NCBI GenBank assembly: GCA_021848555.1 | Contig: JAJZUN010000221.1 | Span: 1-5,581, forward strand | DNA from: Pseudomonadota bacterium | GTDB lineage: Bacteria > Pseudomonadota > Gammaproteobacteria > Burkholderiales > SG8-39 | Length of the DNA: 5,581 nucleotides | Direction of reading: 5' to 3' | Shown: piece after piece, positions 1-5,581 of the stretch | Layout: every line of letters starts with the position of its first letter | How positions within the stretch are numbered: the first letter of the stretch is position 1 | Made by a program: the position numbers and the translations under genes | Notes under the pieces: model-generated | What the model was told of the DNA's origin: nothing | The model's input: the letters and a program-made list of their open reading frames with translations, nothing else | Databases searched by the model: none

Positions 1-833
<833 letters not shown>

Positions 834-1124
834 TTACTTGGTAACCACACCCATGATGTCTTCTTCGCGCATGACCAGCAGTTCGTCGCCGTCCATTTTT
901 ACGCTGGAGCCCGAATACTTGCCGAAGAGGACGCGGTCGCCGACTTTGACGGCGAGCGGACGCACTTTGCCGTCGTCCATCACTTTGCCGGTGCCGATCG
1001 CCAGGACTTCGCCCTGATCAGGCTTCTCTGCGGCGTTGTCGGGAATGACGATCCCGCCGGCGGTCTTGCGTTCTTCCTCAATGCGCTTCACGATGACTCG
1101 ATCGTGCAAGGGACGGATTTTCAT
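834..1124 (-). CDS. groES: GroES (Hsp10) co-chaperonin, complete
   Basis: GroES is the heptameric lid that binds GroEL in the ATP state and closes the folding chamber in the cytoplasm. The 96-residue product begins [10 protein letters not shown] and ends DIMGVVTK, the usual family length and termini. The mobile loop that contacts GroEL lies at about residues 17-33 and contains the conserved GGIVI (23-27). The roof-loop/core segment [14 protein letters not shown] is also typical. The start was chosen at 1124 because the strong GGAGG site at 1133-1137 lies 8 nt upstream and because the family begins at [10 protein letters not shown] possible in-frame TTG at 1139-1137 overlaps that ribosome site and would add five unconserved residues. 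It is the first gene of the operon, with a leader of roughly 95 nt after the CIRCE operator. Confidence 0.98.
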   Translation of the reverse strand: MKIRPLHDRVIVKRIEEERKTAGGIVIPDNAAEKPDQGEVLAIGTGKVMDDGKVRPLAVKVGDRVLFGKYSGSSVKMDGDELLVMREEDIMGVVTK

Positions 1125-1132
1125 GGATATTT

Positions 1133-1137
1133 CCTCC
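1133..1137 (-). promoter_or_regulatory. groES ribosome binding site (GGAGG)
   Basis: A strong GGAGG lies 8 nt before the ATG at 1124. It decides the start, since the alternative upstream TTG codon overlaps it. Confidence 0.85.
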
Positions 1138-1153
1138 AAACAGATGGTTGGTT

Positions 1154-1182
1154 GGCGATCACTAACTTAATGTCGGCGATCA
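1154..1182. repeat. Two direct repeats GGCGATCA, 21 bp apart, in the groES leader
   Basis: Identical octamers GGCGATCA lie at 1154-1161 and 1175-1182, with a start-to-start distance of 21 bp, about two helical turns. They lie in the predicted 5' untranslated region between CIRCE and the groES ribosome site. The role is unknown, and chance cannot be excluded for an 8-bp repeat. Confidence 0.4.
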
Positions 1183-1200
1183 AAAATCGGACGTTGGCTG

Positions 1201-1227
1201 TTAGCACTCAAGGTCAACGAGTGCTAA
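1201..1227 (-). promoter_or_regulatory. CIRCE operator (HrcA binding site)
   Basis: The sequence is TTAGCACTC, nine bases, then GAGTGCTAA. This is a perfect match to the CIRCE consensus, with 9-bp arms and the canonical 9-nt spacer. CIRCE is bound by the HrcA repressor, which depends on GroEL for activity, so the operon is expected to be induced when GroEL is occupied by unfolded protein. It sits directly downstream of the -10 element, where bound HrcA would block transcription initiation of groESL. hrcA itself is not in the window. Confidence 0.96.
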
Positions 1228-1256
1228 TTATGGGGCCAAGCCCCGCTAAATTCAAG
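1227..1256 (-). promoter_or_regulatory. groESL promoter, overlapping sigma-70-like and sigma-32-like elements
   Basis: On the minus strand TTGAAT (1255-1250), a 17-bp spacer and CATAAT (1232-1227) form a good sigma-70-type promoter: 4/6 at -35, 5/6 at -10. The same bases read as CTTGAAT (1256-1250), 14 bp, CCCCATAA (1235-1228), close to the sigma-32 heat-shock consensus (CTTGAAA, about 11-14 bp, CCCCATNT). Transcription would begin near 1220, inside CIRCE. Dual control by a heat-shock sigma factor and HrcA is known in betaproteobacteria, but which sigma factor is used here is inferred. Confidence 0.8.
1232..1244. repeat. Palindrome GGGGC-CAA-GCCCC in the promoter spacer
   Basis: Five-bp perfect arms flank three bases between the -35 and -10 elements of the groESL promoter. 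The left arm includes the GGGG that forms the sigma-32-type CCCC of the -10. It may be just a by-product of that element. Confidence 0.45.
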
Positions 1257-1257
1257 T

Positions 1258-1306
1258 AGCAGCCCAGCTTGGTCCTGCAGAAAAGCAGCTCAACGGCTGG
1301 GCGGCT
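1258..1306. repeat. Nested inverted repeat upstream of the groESL promoter
   Basis: AGCAGCCCAGC (1258-1268) pairs with GCTGGGCGGCT (1296-1306) with one mismatch in 11. Inside it a small CTGC-AGAAAA-GCAG stem lies at 1275-1288. It begins just upstream of the groESL -35 box. No T-run follows on either strand, so it is not an intrinsic terminator. Function is unknown. Confidence 0.4.
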
Positions 1307-1310
1307 AGAG

Positions 1311-1330
1311 AATTCGGATTGGTTCGAATT
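1311..1330. promoter_or_regulatory. Operator-like dyad AATTCG-N8-CGAATT in the divergent groES/dacB spacer
   Basis: Perfect 6-bp arms are separated by 8 bp, giving a 20-bp symmetric element typical in size for a dimeric regulator. It is 63 bp before the dacB start and about 55 bp behind the groESL -35 box, so it could act on either gene. No regulator family is recognised. I could not identify a convincing dacB promoter in 1257-1393. Confidence 0.35.
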
Positions 1331-1393
1331 ACGCGTTTGTCCTCAGCACCTCGGCGCCCTCTGCGGCGATTCCCGCTTCCCGGTTGAAGTATC

Positions 1394-2884
1394 ATGGCAG
1401 CGGAAAAGTCCTCCGCCATGCCATCCCGACCAGCCCTCCTGCGCACCCTGTTCGCCCTGCTTGTTGCGGCGAACGCGGCCTATGCCCAGGCCCTGCCGTC
1501 CGCAGTCGAGCTTGCACTGAAGCGGGCCCATGTTCCCCTGTCCGCTGTAGCCGCCTACGTGCAGAGCGTGAACGGCGCAAAGCCGCTGCTCGCCCACAAC
1601 GCGGCGCAGGCGATGAATCCGGCGTCGACGATGAAGCTCGTCACCACCTATGCCGCGCTCGAACTGCTGGGAACCACCTACACCTGGACGACCGCAGCCT
1701 ATGCCGGCGGCAGGCTGCAGGGCGACACGCTCCAGGGGGACTTGATCCTCAAAGGCGGCGGCGACCCGAAACTGACCCTGGAGAAATTCTGGCTGTTGCT
1801 GCGCCGCCTGCGCGCGCTCGGCCTGCGCGAAATCCGCGGCGATCTGGTGCTGGACCGCAGCTATTTCGAACCAGCGGCATACGATCCAGCGAAATTCGAC
1901 GCCGAGCCGCTGCGCGCCTATAACGTCGGCCCGGACGCGCTGCTGCTGAACTTCAAGGCGGTGCGCTTCCAGTTCGTGCCGGACGCGGAGACGAAGACAG
2001 TGACGGTCATCGCCGAACCGAAGCCGGCAGGCCTCGTATTCGCCGCTTCCGTTCGCGCCACCGACGGCGCCTGCGGCGACTGGCGCGCCGGCATCCAGGC
2101 CGATTTCCAGAGCAACGGCGGTTCGGCCAAAGCCAGCTTCTCGGGCAGCATGCCGGCCGCCTGCGGCGAACGTTATTGGAATGCCAGCCTGCTGGCGCAG
2201 CCGAACTACGTCTACGGCGTGTTCAAACAGCTGTGGGAGGAACTGGGCGGCACGATCACCGGCGGCTGGCGCGACGGGGCCGTGCCCACCGAGGCCAGGC
2301 TGCTTGCCAGCGCCGTATCGGCGAGCAACGCCGAGATGGTGCGCGACATCAACAAGTTCAGCAACAACGTGATGGCGCGGCAGCTGTTTCTCACGCTGGG
2401 CGCCGAAACGCTCAAACTGCCCGGAAACGGCGAGCGCTCGACCCAGGCGCTGCGCGCCTGGCTGGCCGAAAAGAAGCTCGATTTTCCCGAGCTGGTCCTG
2501 GAAAACGGCTCGGGCCTGTCGCGCCAGGAGCGCATCAGCGCCGAACACCTGGGCAGGCTGCTGCTCGAAGCCTGGCGCAGCGCGGTCATGCCGGAGCTGA
2601 TGTCCTCCCTGCCTCTGGTCGCTTATGACGGCACCATGCGCCGCCGGCTGCGTTTCGAGCCTATCGCCGGGCAGGCGCACATCAAGACCGGCTCGCTCAG
2701 CGACGCGCGCACCCTGGCCGGTTATGTGCTGGGCAAACAGGGGCAGCGCCGCGTGGTGGTCATGTTCATCAACCACCCCAATGCCGCCGCCGCCCAGGCG
2801 GCGCAGGATGCGCTGCTCGAATGGGCATACACCTACGTCGAACCCGCCTGCCGCGACTGCCGCGAACAGCCGCACGACAACTAG
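1394..2884 (+). CDS. dacB: D-alanyl-D-alanine carboxypeptidase/endopeptidase, PBP4 (DacB) class, peptidase family S13
   Basis: This is a periplasmic penicillin-binding protein that removes the terminal D-Ala from peptidoglycan stem peptides and cleaves D-Ala-meso-DAP cross-links. The 496-residue product (E. coli PBP4 is 477) has a signal peptide with a hydrophobic stretch at about 15-29 and a likely cut after A31 (AYA/Q). All three active-site motifs are intact: STMK at 78-81 (nucleophile S78, K81), SNN at 323-325, and KTG at 431-433. The long stretch between the first two motifs fits the extra domains of S13 enzymes. The tail ends in an unusual C486-x-x-C489. The start is uncertain: neither ATG 1394 nor the in-frame ATG 1418 has a strong ribosome site. 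The 1418 start would remove eight residues and give a more typical signal peptide. The gene is divergent from groES and has no visible terminator. Confidence 0.94.
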   Translation: MAAEKSSAMPSRPALLRTLFALLVAANAAYAQALPSAVELALKRAHVPLSAVAAYVQSVNGAKPLLAHNAAQAMNPASTMKLVTTYAALELLGTTYTWTTAAYAGGRLQGDTLQGDLILKGGGDPKLTLEKFWLLLRRLRALGLREIRGDLVLDRSYFEPAAYDPAKFDAEPLRAYNVGPDALLLNFKAVRFQFVPDAETKTVTVIAEPKPAGLVFAASVRATDGACGDWRAGIQADFQSNGGSAKASFSGSMPAACGERYWNASLLAQPNYVYGVFKQLWEELGGTITGGWRDGAVPTEARLLASAVSASNAEMVRDINKFSNNVMARQLFLTLGAETLKLPGNGERSTQALRAWLAEKKLDFPELVLENGSGLSRQERISAEHLGRLLLEAWRSAVMPELMSSLPLVAYDGTMRRRLRFEPIAGQAHIKTGSLSDARTLAGYVLGKQGQRRVVVMFINHPNAAAAQAAQDALLEWAYTYVEPACRDCREQPHDN

Positions 2885-2903
2885 GCCGCTTATTGGGGCC
2901 GGC

Positions 2904-2917
2904 TTGAGCAATGTCAA
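2904..2917 (+). promoter_or_regulatory. FNR/CRP-family-like site (TTGA-N6-TCAA)
   Basis: TTGAGCAATGTCAA has both TTGA/TCAA half-sites of the FNR/ANR/DNR consensus TTGAT-N4-ATCAA. It deviates at the two inner positions (G on the top strand in each place). Its centre (2910.5) is 40-41 bp before the predicted start near 2951, the classic position of an activating class II site. This fits activation of the DUF883 gene by an oxygen- or NO-sensing FNR-type regulator, but that is an inference from one site. Confidence 0.5.
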
Positions 2918-2938
2918 ACCGCAAGCCAAGTCGGGGGC

Positions 2939-2944
2939 TAGGAT
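2939..2944 (+). promoter_or_regulatory. Putative -10 element of the DUF883 gene (TAGGAT)
   Basis: TAGGAT matches TATAAT at 4 of 6. The hexamer 17 bp upstream (AAACCG, 2916-2921) is a poor -35 box, as expected for an activator-dependent promoter. Transcription would start near 2951, about 28 nt before the ATG. Confidence 0.4.
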
Positions 2945-2969
2945 TAAAGCATTCCCAACACCCCCATCC

Positions 2970-2973
2970 GGAG
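2970..2973 (+). promoter_or_regulatory. Ribosome binding site of the DUF883 gene (GGAG)
   Basis: GGAG lies 5 nt before ATG 2979 and supports this start over upstream in-frame codons that lie inside dacB. Confidence 0.65.
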
Positions 2974-2978
2974 CCATC

Positions 2979-3293
2979 ATGGACACCGAATATCAAGTGG
3001 TCACGCGCGATAAGCTGATCGACGACATGCGCGTCGTGATCGCCGACACCGAGCAACTGCTCAGGGCCGTCGTTGGCCAGTCGGGCGAAAAATTGGCGGC
3101 GCTGCAGCCGCGGATCGAAGAGAATCTGCGCAACGCCAGGGAGCGCCTGCAGGAATTCGAGCAGGTCGCAAGGGAAAAGGCGCGCGCCGCGGTGGATGCC
3201 ACCGATGACTACGCCCACGAGCACCCTTGGAAGGTCGCCGGCTTCAGCGCGCTGATCGGCGTCGCAGTCGGATTGCTGATCGGGCGGCGCTAA
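2979..3293 (+). CDS. DUF883 (ElaB/YqjD-type) C-terminally anchored inner-membrane protein
   Basis: The product is 104 residues. Residues 10-75 form a charged amphipathic helix, probably coiled coil, with a heptad-like LQPRIEENLRNARERLQEF. It is followed by HEHPWKVAG (80-88) and one glycine-rich hydrophobic segment to about 102, ending GRR. This order, with HPW before a C-terminal membrane anchor and a terminal basic pair, is characteristic of DUF883. E. coli members YqjD and ElaB are stationary-phase or stress proteins anchored in the inner membrane, and YqjD binds ribosomes; whether this protein does so is unknown. The start at 2979 has GGAG at 2970-2973, 5 nt upstream. The longer frame upstream merely overlaps dacB. 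The gene follows dacB by 94 bp but appears to have its own promoter with an FNR-like site. Confidence 0.88.
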   Translation: MDTEYQVVTRDKLIDDMRVVIADTEQLLRAVVGQSGEKLAALQPRIEENLRNARERLQEFEQVAREKARAAVDATDDYAHEHPWKVAGFSALIGVAVGLLIGRR

Positions 3294-3351
3294 AGGCTTG
3301 CACGTCGCGGCGCGAAGTGCACCGCAATTGCGAGTTGGCTCGTCATCACTG

Positions 3352-3375
3352 GCGCGGCCGGCGACCCGGCCGCGC
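3352..3375. repeat. Inverted repeat, 10-bp perfect GC-only arms
   Basis: GCGCGGCCGG (3352-3361) and CCGGCCGCGC (3366-3375) pair perfectly around a 4-nt CGAC loop. It would form a very stable hairpin in RNA from either strand. One base separates it from the larger palindrome that follows. Confidence 0.85.
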
Positions 3376-3376
3376 G

Positions 3377-3427
3377 GATCGTCGATTGCGCACGGACGAT
3401 GAACCCGTCCGTGCGCAATCGACGATC
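3377..3427. repeat. Inverted repeat, 22-bp perfect arms, 7-nt loop
   Basis: The left arm (3377-3398, starting GATCGTCGATTGCGC) is the exact reverse complement of the right arm (3406-3427, ending GCGCAATCGACGATC). The loop is ATGAACC. No mismatch occurs in 22 bp. It may be a strong bidirectional transcription barrier, a dispersed palindromic repeat, or a structured RNA. No U-tract follows, so a standard intrinsic terminator is not supported. Confidence 0.9.
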
Positions 3428-3469
3428 TCGTATTAACCCCCTGGACCACCCTCGCTTTTTCAATAACCG

Positions 3470-3510
3470 TGTTTTCTGAACGGATGCGCTTCTTATCCGT
3501 TCAGAAAACA
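3470..3510. repeat. Inverted repeat, 16-bp perfect arms, 9-nt loop
   Basis: TGTTTTCTGAACGGAT (3470-3485) pairs exactly with ATCCGTTCAGAAAACA (3495-3510) around GCGCTTCTT. The T's are on the 5' side and the A's on the 3' side of the stem on both strands, the opposite of an intrinsic terminator. It resembles the terminal inverted repeats of a very small element, or a dispersed repeat. The motif GTATTCTGAA at 3561-3570 matches its left-arm start GTTTTCTGAA at 9 of 10. Confidence 0.85.
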
Positions 3511-3513
3511 AGG

Positions 3514-3534
3514 TTGGCGCGCGATAGCGCGCAA
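3514..3534. repeat. Short GC-rich hairpin with GATA loop
   Basis: TTG-(G)-CGCGC and GCGCG-CAA form an 8-bp stem with one bulged G around a GATA tetraloop. It is the last clear stem before ubiD ends and could help stop convergent transcripts, but there is no T-run. Confidence 0.5.
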
Positions 3535-3561
3535 CGTCGACGCACCAAGTTCAGGACACGG

Positions 3562-3572
3562 TATTCTGAATA
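3562..3572. repeat. Small palindrome TATTC-T-GAATA just past the ubiD stop
   Basis: Perfect 5-bp arms flank one base. It lies within GTATTCTGAA, the near-copy of the arm of the repeat at 3470-3510. An upstream TTCAG (3550-3554) can also pair with its CTGAA. It may be a degenerate remnant of the same repeat. Confidence 0.35.
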
Positions 3573-3579
3573 AGGCGCG

Positions 3580-5064
3580 CTACAACCCCAGGCTGCTCCA
3601 TAATTCATCCACGCGCCGCTTTACCTCGGCATCCATGGCGATCGGCGTGCCCCAGCCGCGGCTGGTTTCGCCCGGCCATTTGTTGGTCGCGTCTATGCCC
3701 ATTTTCGAGCCCAGACCCGACACCGGGCTGGCGAAGTCGAGATAGTCGATAGGCGTGCGCTCCGCGAGCAGCGTATCGCGCGCCGGATCGACGCGCGTGG
3801 TCAAGGCCCAGATCACTTCCTTCCAGTCGCGGATGTCGACGTCGTCGTCGGTGACGATGATGAACTTGGTGTACATGAACTGGCGCAGGAAACTCCAGAT
3901 GCCGAACATCACGCGCTTGGCGTGGCCGGGGTACTGCTTTTTCATGCTCACCACGGCGAGGCGATAGGAGCAGCCCTCGGGCGGCAGGTAGAAGTCGGTG
4001 ATCTCCGGGAACTGCTTTTGCAGCAGCGGCACGAACACTTCGTTCAGGGCCACGCCCAGCACCGCGGGCTCGTCCGGCGGCTTGCCGGTGTAGGTGCTGT
4101 GGTAGATCGGGTCGCGCCGCATGGTGATGCGCTCGATGGTGAACACCGGAAAGCGCTCCTGCTCGTTGTAGTAACCCGTGTGGTCGCCGAACGGCCCTTC
4201 CAAAGCGGTTTCCTCCGGATGAATCACGCCCTCGAGCACGATCTCCGCGCTCGCCGGCACCTGCAGATCGCTGCCCAGGCATTTCACCAGTTCGGTCTTG
4301 GCGCCGCGCAGCAGGCCCGCGAACTGATACTCCGAAATCGAGTCCGGCACCGGCGTCACCGCGGCGAGTATGCTGGCCGGGTCCGCGCCCAGCGCTACTG
4401 CGATCGGGAACGGCTCGCCCGGGTGATGCAGGCCGTGATCGCGGAAATCGAGCGCGCCGCCGCGCTGCGCCAGCCAGCGCATGATCACCTTGTTCGGCGC
4501 GATCACCTGCTGGCGGTAGATGCCCAGGTTCTGCCTGGCTTTCAGCGGCCCGCGCGTGACCACCAGGCCCCAGGTGATCAGCGGCCCGGCGTCCCCGGGC
4601 CAGCAGGTCTGGATCGGCAGCCGGGACAGGTCGACGTCCTTGCCCTCCCACACGATTTCCTGGCAGGGCGCGCGATCGAGCAGCTTGGGCGCCATGTTGA
4701 GCACCTGCTTCAGTACCGGCAGCTTGTCCCAGGCGTCCTTCAGGCCCTTGGGCGGATCCGGCTCCTTCAGGTAGGCGAGCAGCTTGCCCACTTCGCGCAG
4801 CGCCGCGACCGTATCCTGGCCCATGCCCAGCGCGACGCGCCGCGGCGTACCGAACAGGTTCGCCAGCACCGGAACATGCGGCCTGCCGTTCGCGCCGTCG
4901 TACCCCTTGGGTTTTTCGAACAGGATGGCCGGGCCGCCGGCCCTGAGCACCCGGTCGCAGATTTCGGTCATCTCCAGGTGCGGATCGACCTCGACCGCGA
5001 CGCGCTTCAGTTCGCCTTGTTGTTCCAGTTGCGCGATGAAATCGCGCAGGTCCTTGTAGCGCAT
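3580..5064 (-). CDS. ubiD: 4-hydroxy-3-polyprenylbenzoate decarboxylase UbiD, complete
   Basis: UbiD removes the carboxyl group from 3-polyprenyl-4-hydroxybenzoate in ubiquinone synthesis, using prenylated FMN made by UbiX and a divalent metal. The 494-residue product (E. coli UbiD is 497) starts [21 protein letters not shown], the family N-terminus. The cofactor/metal region QNLGIYRQQ (178-186) includes N179 and R184. SEYQFAG follows, with E245, and [13 protein letters not shown] (288-300) carries E289, which aligns with the catalytic acid E290 of E. coli. The C-terminal [10 protein letters not shown] is also typical. The start at 5064 was chosen by homology; its ribosome site (GGGA upstream) is weak. 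It lies 14 bp after ubiA in the same direction, so it is probably co-transcribed and translationally linked. A longer open frame upstream runs through ubiA in another frame and is not coding. No ubiX is visible. Confidence 0.97.
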   Translation of the reverse strand: MRYKDLRDFIAQLEQQGELKRVAVEVDPHLEMTEICDRVLRAGGPAILFEKPKGYDGANGRPHVPVLANLFGTPRRVALGMGQDTVAALREVGKLLAYLKEPDPPKGLKDAWDKLPVLKQVLNMAPKLLDRAPCQEIVWEGKDVDLSRLPIQTCWPGDAGPLITWGLVVTRGPLKARQNLGIYRQQVIAPNKVIMRWLAQRGGALDFRDHGLHHPGEPFPIAVALGADPASILAAVTPVPDSISEYQFAGLLRGAKTELVKCLGSDLQVPASAEIVLEGVIHPEETALEGPFGDHTGYYNEQERFPVFTIERITMRRDPIYHSTYTGKPPDEPAVLGVALNEVFVPLLQKQFPEITDFYLPPEGCSYRLAVVSMKKQYPGHAKRVMFGIWSFLRQFMYTKFIIVTDDDVDIRDWKEVIWALTTRVDPARDTLLAERTPIDYLDFASPVSGLGSKMGIDATNKWPGETSRGWGTPIAMDAEVKRRVDELWSSLGL

Positions 5065-5078
5065 GGTTGCAGGTCCCG

Positions 5079-5581
5079 TTAACGCCAAACGTAATCCGCG
5101 GCGATGCCGGCAAAAATGGCGGCGCCTACCCAGTTGTTGTGCAGGAAGGCCTTGAAGCAGCCCTCGCGCCGGCGCTCGCGGATCAGGCTGTAGTGATACA
5201 GCGTGATCAGCCCGGCCGCACCCAGACCCAGATAGTAATACAGCCCGAACCGAAGGTTGATGCCTGTCGTCACCAGCACCGCGAGCGCGGCCGCGTAGCA
5301 CAGCATCACCGCAGCGACATCGTGGCGCCCGAACAGGATGGCGGAGGTCTTGATGCCTATCCTCAGGTCGTCGTTGCGGTCCACCATCGCGTACTCGGTG
5401 TCGTAGGCGATGACCCAGAGGATATTCGCCGCGAGCAGCCACCAGCACGGCGCGGACAGCGCATCGGACACGGCCGCGAACGCCATCGGGATGCCGAAGC
5501 CGAAGGCCACGCCCAGATAGGCCTGCGGCATGAACAGAAAACGCTTGGTGAACGGATAGCTGGCCGCGAGCGCGAGCGCGA
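5079..5581 (-). CDS. ubiA: 4-hydroxybenzoate polyprenyltransferase UbiA, C-terminal part, cut by window edge
   Basis: UbiA is an inner-membrane enzyme that transfers the polyprenyl tail onto 4-hydroxybenzoate, the step before UbiD. About 167 C-terminal residues of a protein usually near 285-290 are present, and the frame is open at base 5581. Visible motifs are SYPFTKRF, then [19 protein letters not shown], and the second aspartate-rich motif [13 protein letters not shown] (partial-protein residues 59-71), which binds the Mg-diphosphate of the prenyl donor. About five hydrophobic membrane segments follow one another through the fragment, including [12 protein letters not shown] and [16 protein letters not shown] near the end. 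The first aspartate motif and the start are outside. The stop lies 14 bp before ubiD. In many proteobacteria ubiC precedes ubiA, but that cannot be checked here. Confidence 0.96.
   Translation of the reverse strand, partial: ALALAASYPFTKRFLFMPQAYLGVAFGFGIPMAFAAVSDALSAPCWWLLAANILWVIAYDTEYAMVDRNDDLRIGIKTSAILFGRHDVAAVMLCYAAALAVLVTTGINLRFGLYYYLGLGAAGLITLYHYSLIRERRREGCFKAFLHNNWVGAAIFAGIAADYVWR

Larger units (their letters stand above)
3294..3579. other. Gene-free convergent spacer packed with inverted repeats
   Basis: These 286 bp lie between the 3' ends of the DUF883 gene and ubiD. I find no credible gene: the short open frames here have no ribosome site and run through the palindromes. The spacer instead holds at least four inverted repeats (entries below), plus a weak TGCAC/GTGCA stem at 3299-3321. 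None is followed by a proper T-run in either direction, so their role as simple terminators is doubtful. The only T-run, at 3456-3460, lacks an adjacent stem. Confidence 0.75.

Noticed and set aside
2901..2927. GGCTTG/CAAGCC inverted repeat as a dacB terminator
   Set aside because: The stem is only 6 bp with a 15-nt loop and no T-run, and the region is better explained by the FNR-like dyad and promoter.
1343..2986. A 547-codon open frame on the minus strand across dacB
   Set aside because: It is antisense to dacB, which has a signal peptide and all three PBP motifs. The antisense product is low-complexity, rich in G, A, R and Q, without a recognisable domain, as expected from a GC-rich shadow frame.
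3377..3460. Intrinsic terminator made of the 22-bp stem and the TTTTT at 3456-3460
   Set aside because: The T-run is 28 bp past the stem, too far to act with it, and on the other strand no T-run follows the stem.
3290..3511. A 73-codon minus-strand frame in the convergent spacer
   Set aside because: Its start lies inside the 3470-3510 inverted repeat, it has no ribosome site, and it runs through the 22-bp palindrome, so composition explains it.
3294..3579. CRISPR array or complete insertion sequence in the convergent spacer
   Set aside because: The stems have different sequences and irregular spacing, there is no repeat-spacer periodicity, and no transposase or cas gene is present.
3922..5082. 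A 386-codon plus-strand frame opposite ubiD
   Set aside because: It is antisense to a fully conserved UbiD with no ribosome site or recognisable domain; a codon-bias shadow.
3605..5113. A 502-codon minus-strand frame overlapping ubiD
   Set aside because: It is the wrong frame of ubiD; the product is arginine/alanine/glycine-rich with no family features.
5065..5448. A 128-residue N-terminal extension of ubiD
   Set aside because: The extension is an out-of-frame reading of ubiA. UbiD proteins begin at the MRYKDLRDF segment.

Overview
The window looks like an ordinary chromosomal segment from a GC-rich Gram-negative bacterium, most probably a betaproteobacterium. Three things suggest this: a groES-groEL operon under both a CIRCE operator and a sigma-32-like promoter, a ubiA-ubiD ubiquinone operon, and a DUF883 (ElaB/YqjD-type) membrane-anchor protein. 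The genus cannot be fixed from this sequence alone. All coding regions are housekeeping or envelope genes with intact diagnostic motifs. There is no mobile element gene, CRISPR array or RNA gene.

Layout, left to right. (1) Positions 1-1256 hold the groESL operon on the minus strand. groEL is cut by the left edge (first 245 codons present), groES is complete, and the promoter region has overlapping sigma-70-like and sigma-32-like elements with a perfect CIRCE inverted repeat at the expected start of transcription. (2) Divergent from it on the plus strand is dacB (1394-2884), a periplasmic D-Ala-D-Ala carboxypeptidase/endopeptidase of the PBP4 class, with an inverted repeat in the divergent spacer. 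(3) A small DUF883 gene follows (2979-3293). Its 94-bp upstream gap carries an FNR/CRP-type dyad placed 40-41 bp before the predicted transcription start. (4) Positions 3294-3579, between convergent genes, hold no gene but a cluster of strong inverted repeats, including perfect 22-bp and 16-bp arms. (5) Positions 3580-5581 hold ubiD (complete) and the 3' part of ubiA on the minus strand. They are 14 bp apart and transcribed ubiA to ubiD.

Functionally, UbiA prenylates 4-hydroxybenzoate and UbiD decarboxylates the product, so the right-hand operon covers two successive steps of ubiquinone synthesis. GroES and GroEL form the folding chamber, DacB trims peptidoglycan, and the DUF883 protein is probably a stress-linked inner-membrane protein. 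I see no sign of a previously undescribed multi-gene system. The parts most worth a second look are non-coding: the hairpin cluster at 3299-3572, the FNR-like site upstream of the DUF883 gene, and the layered heat-shock promoter.
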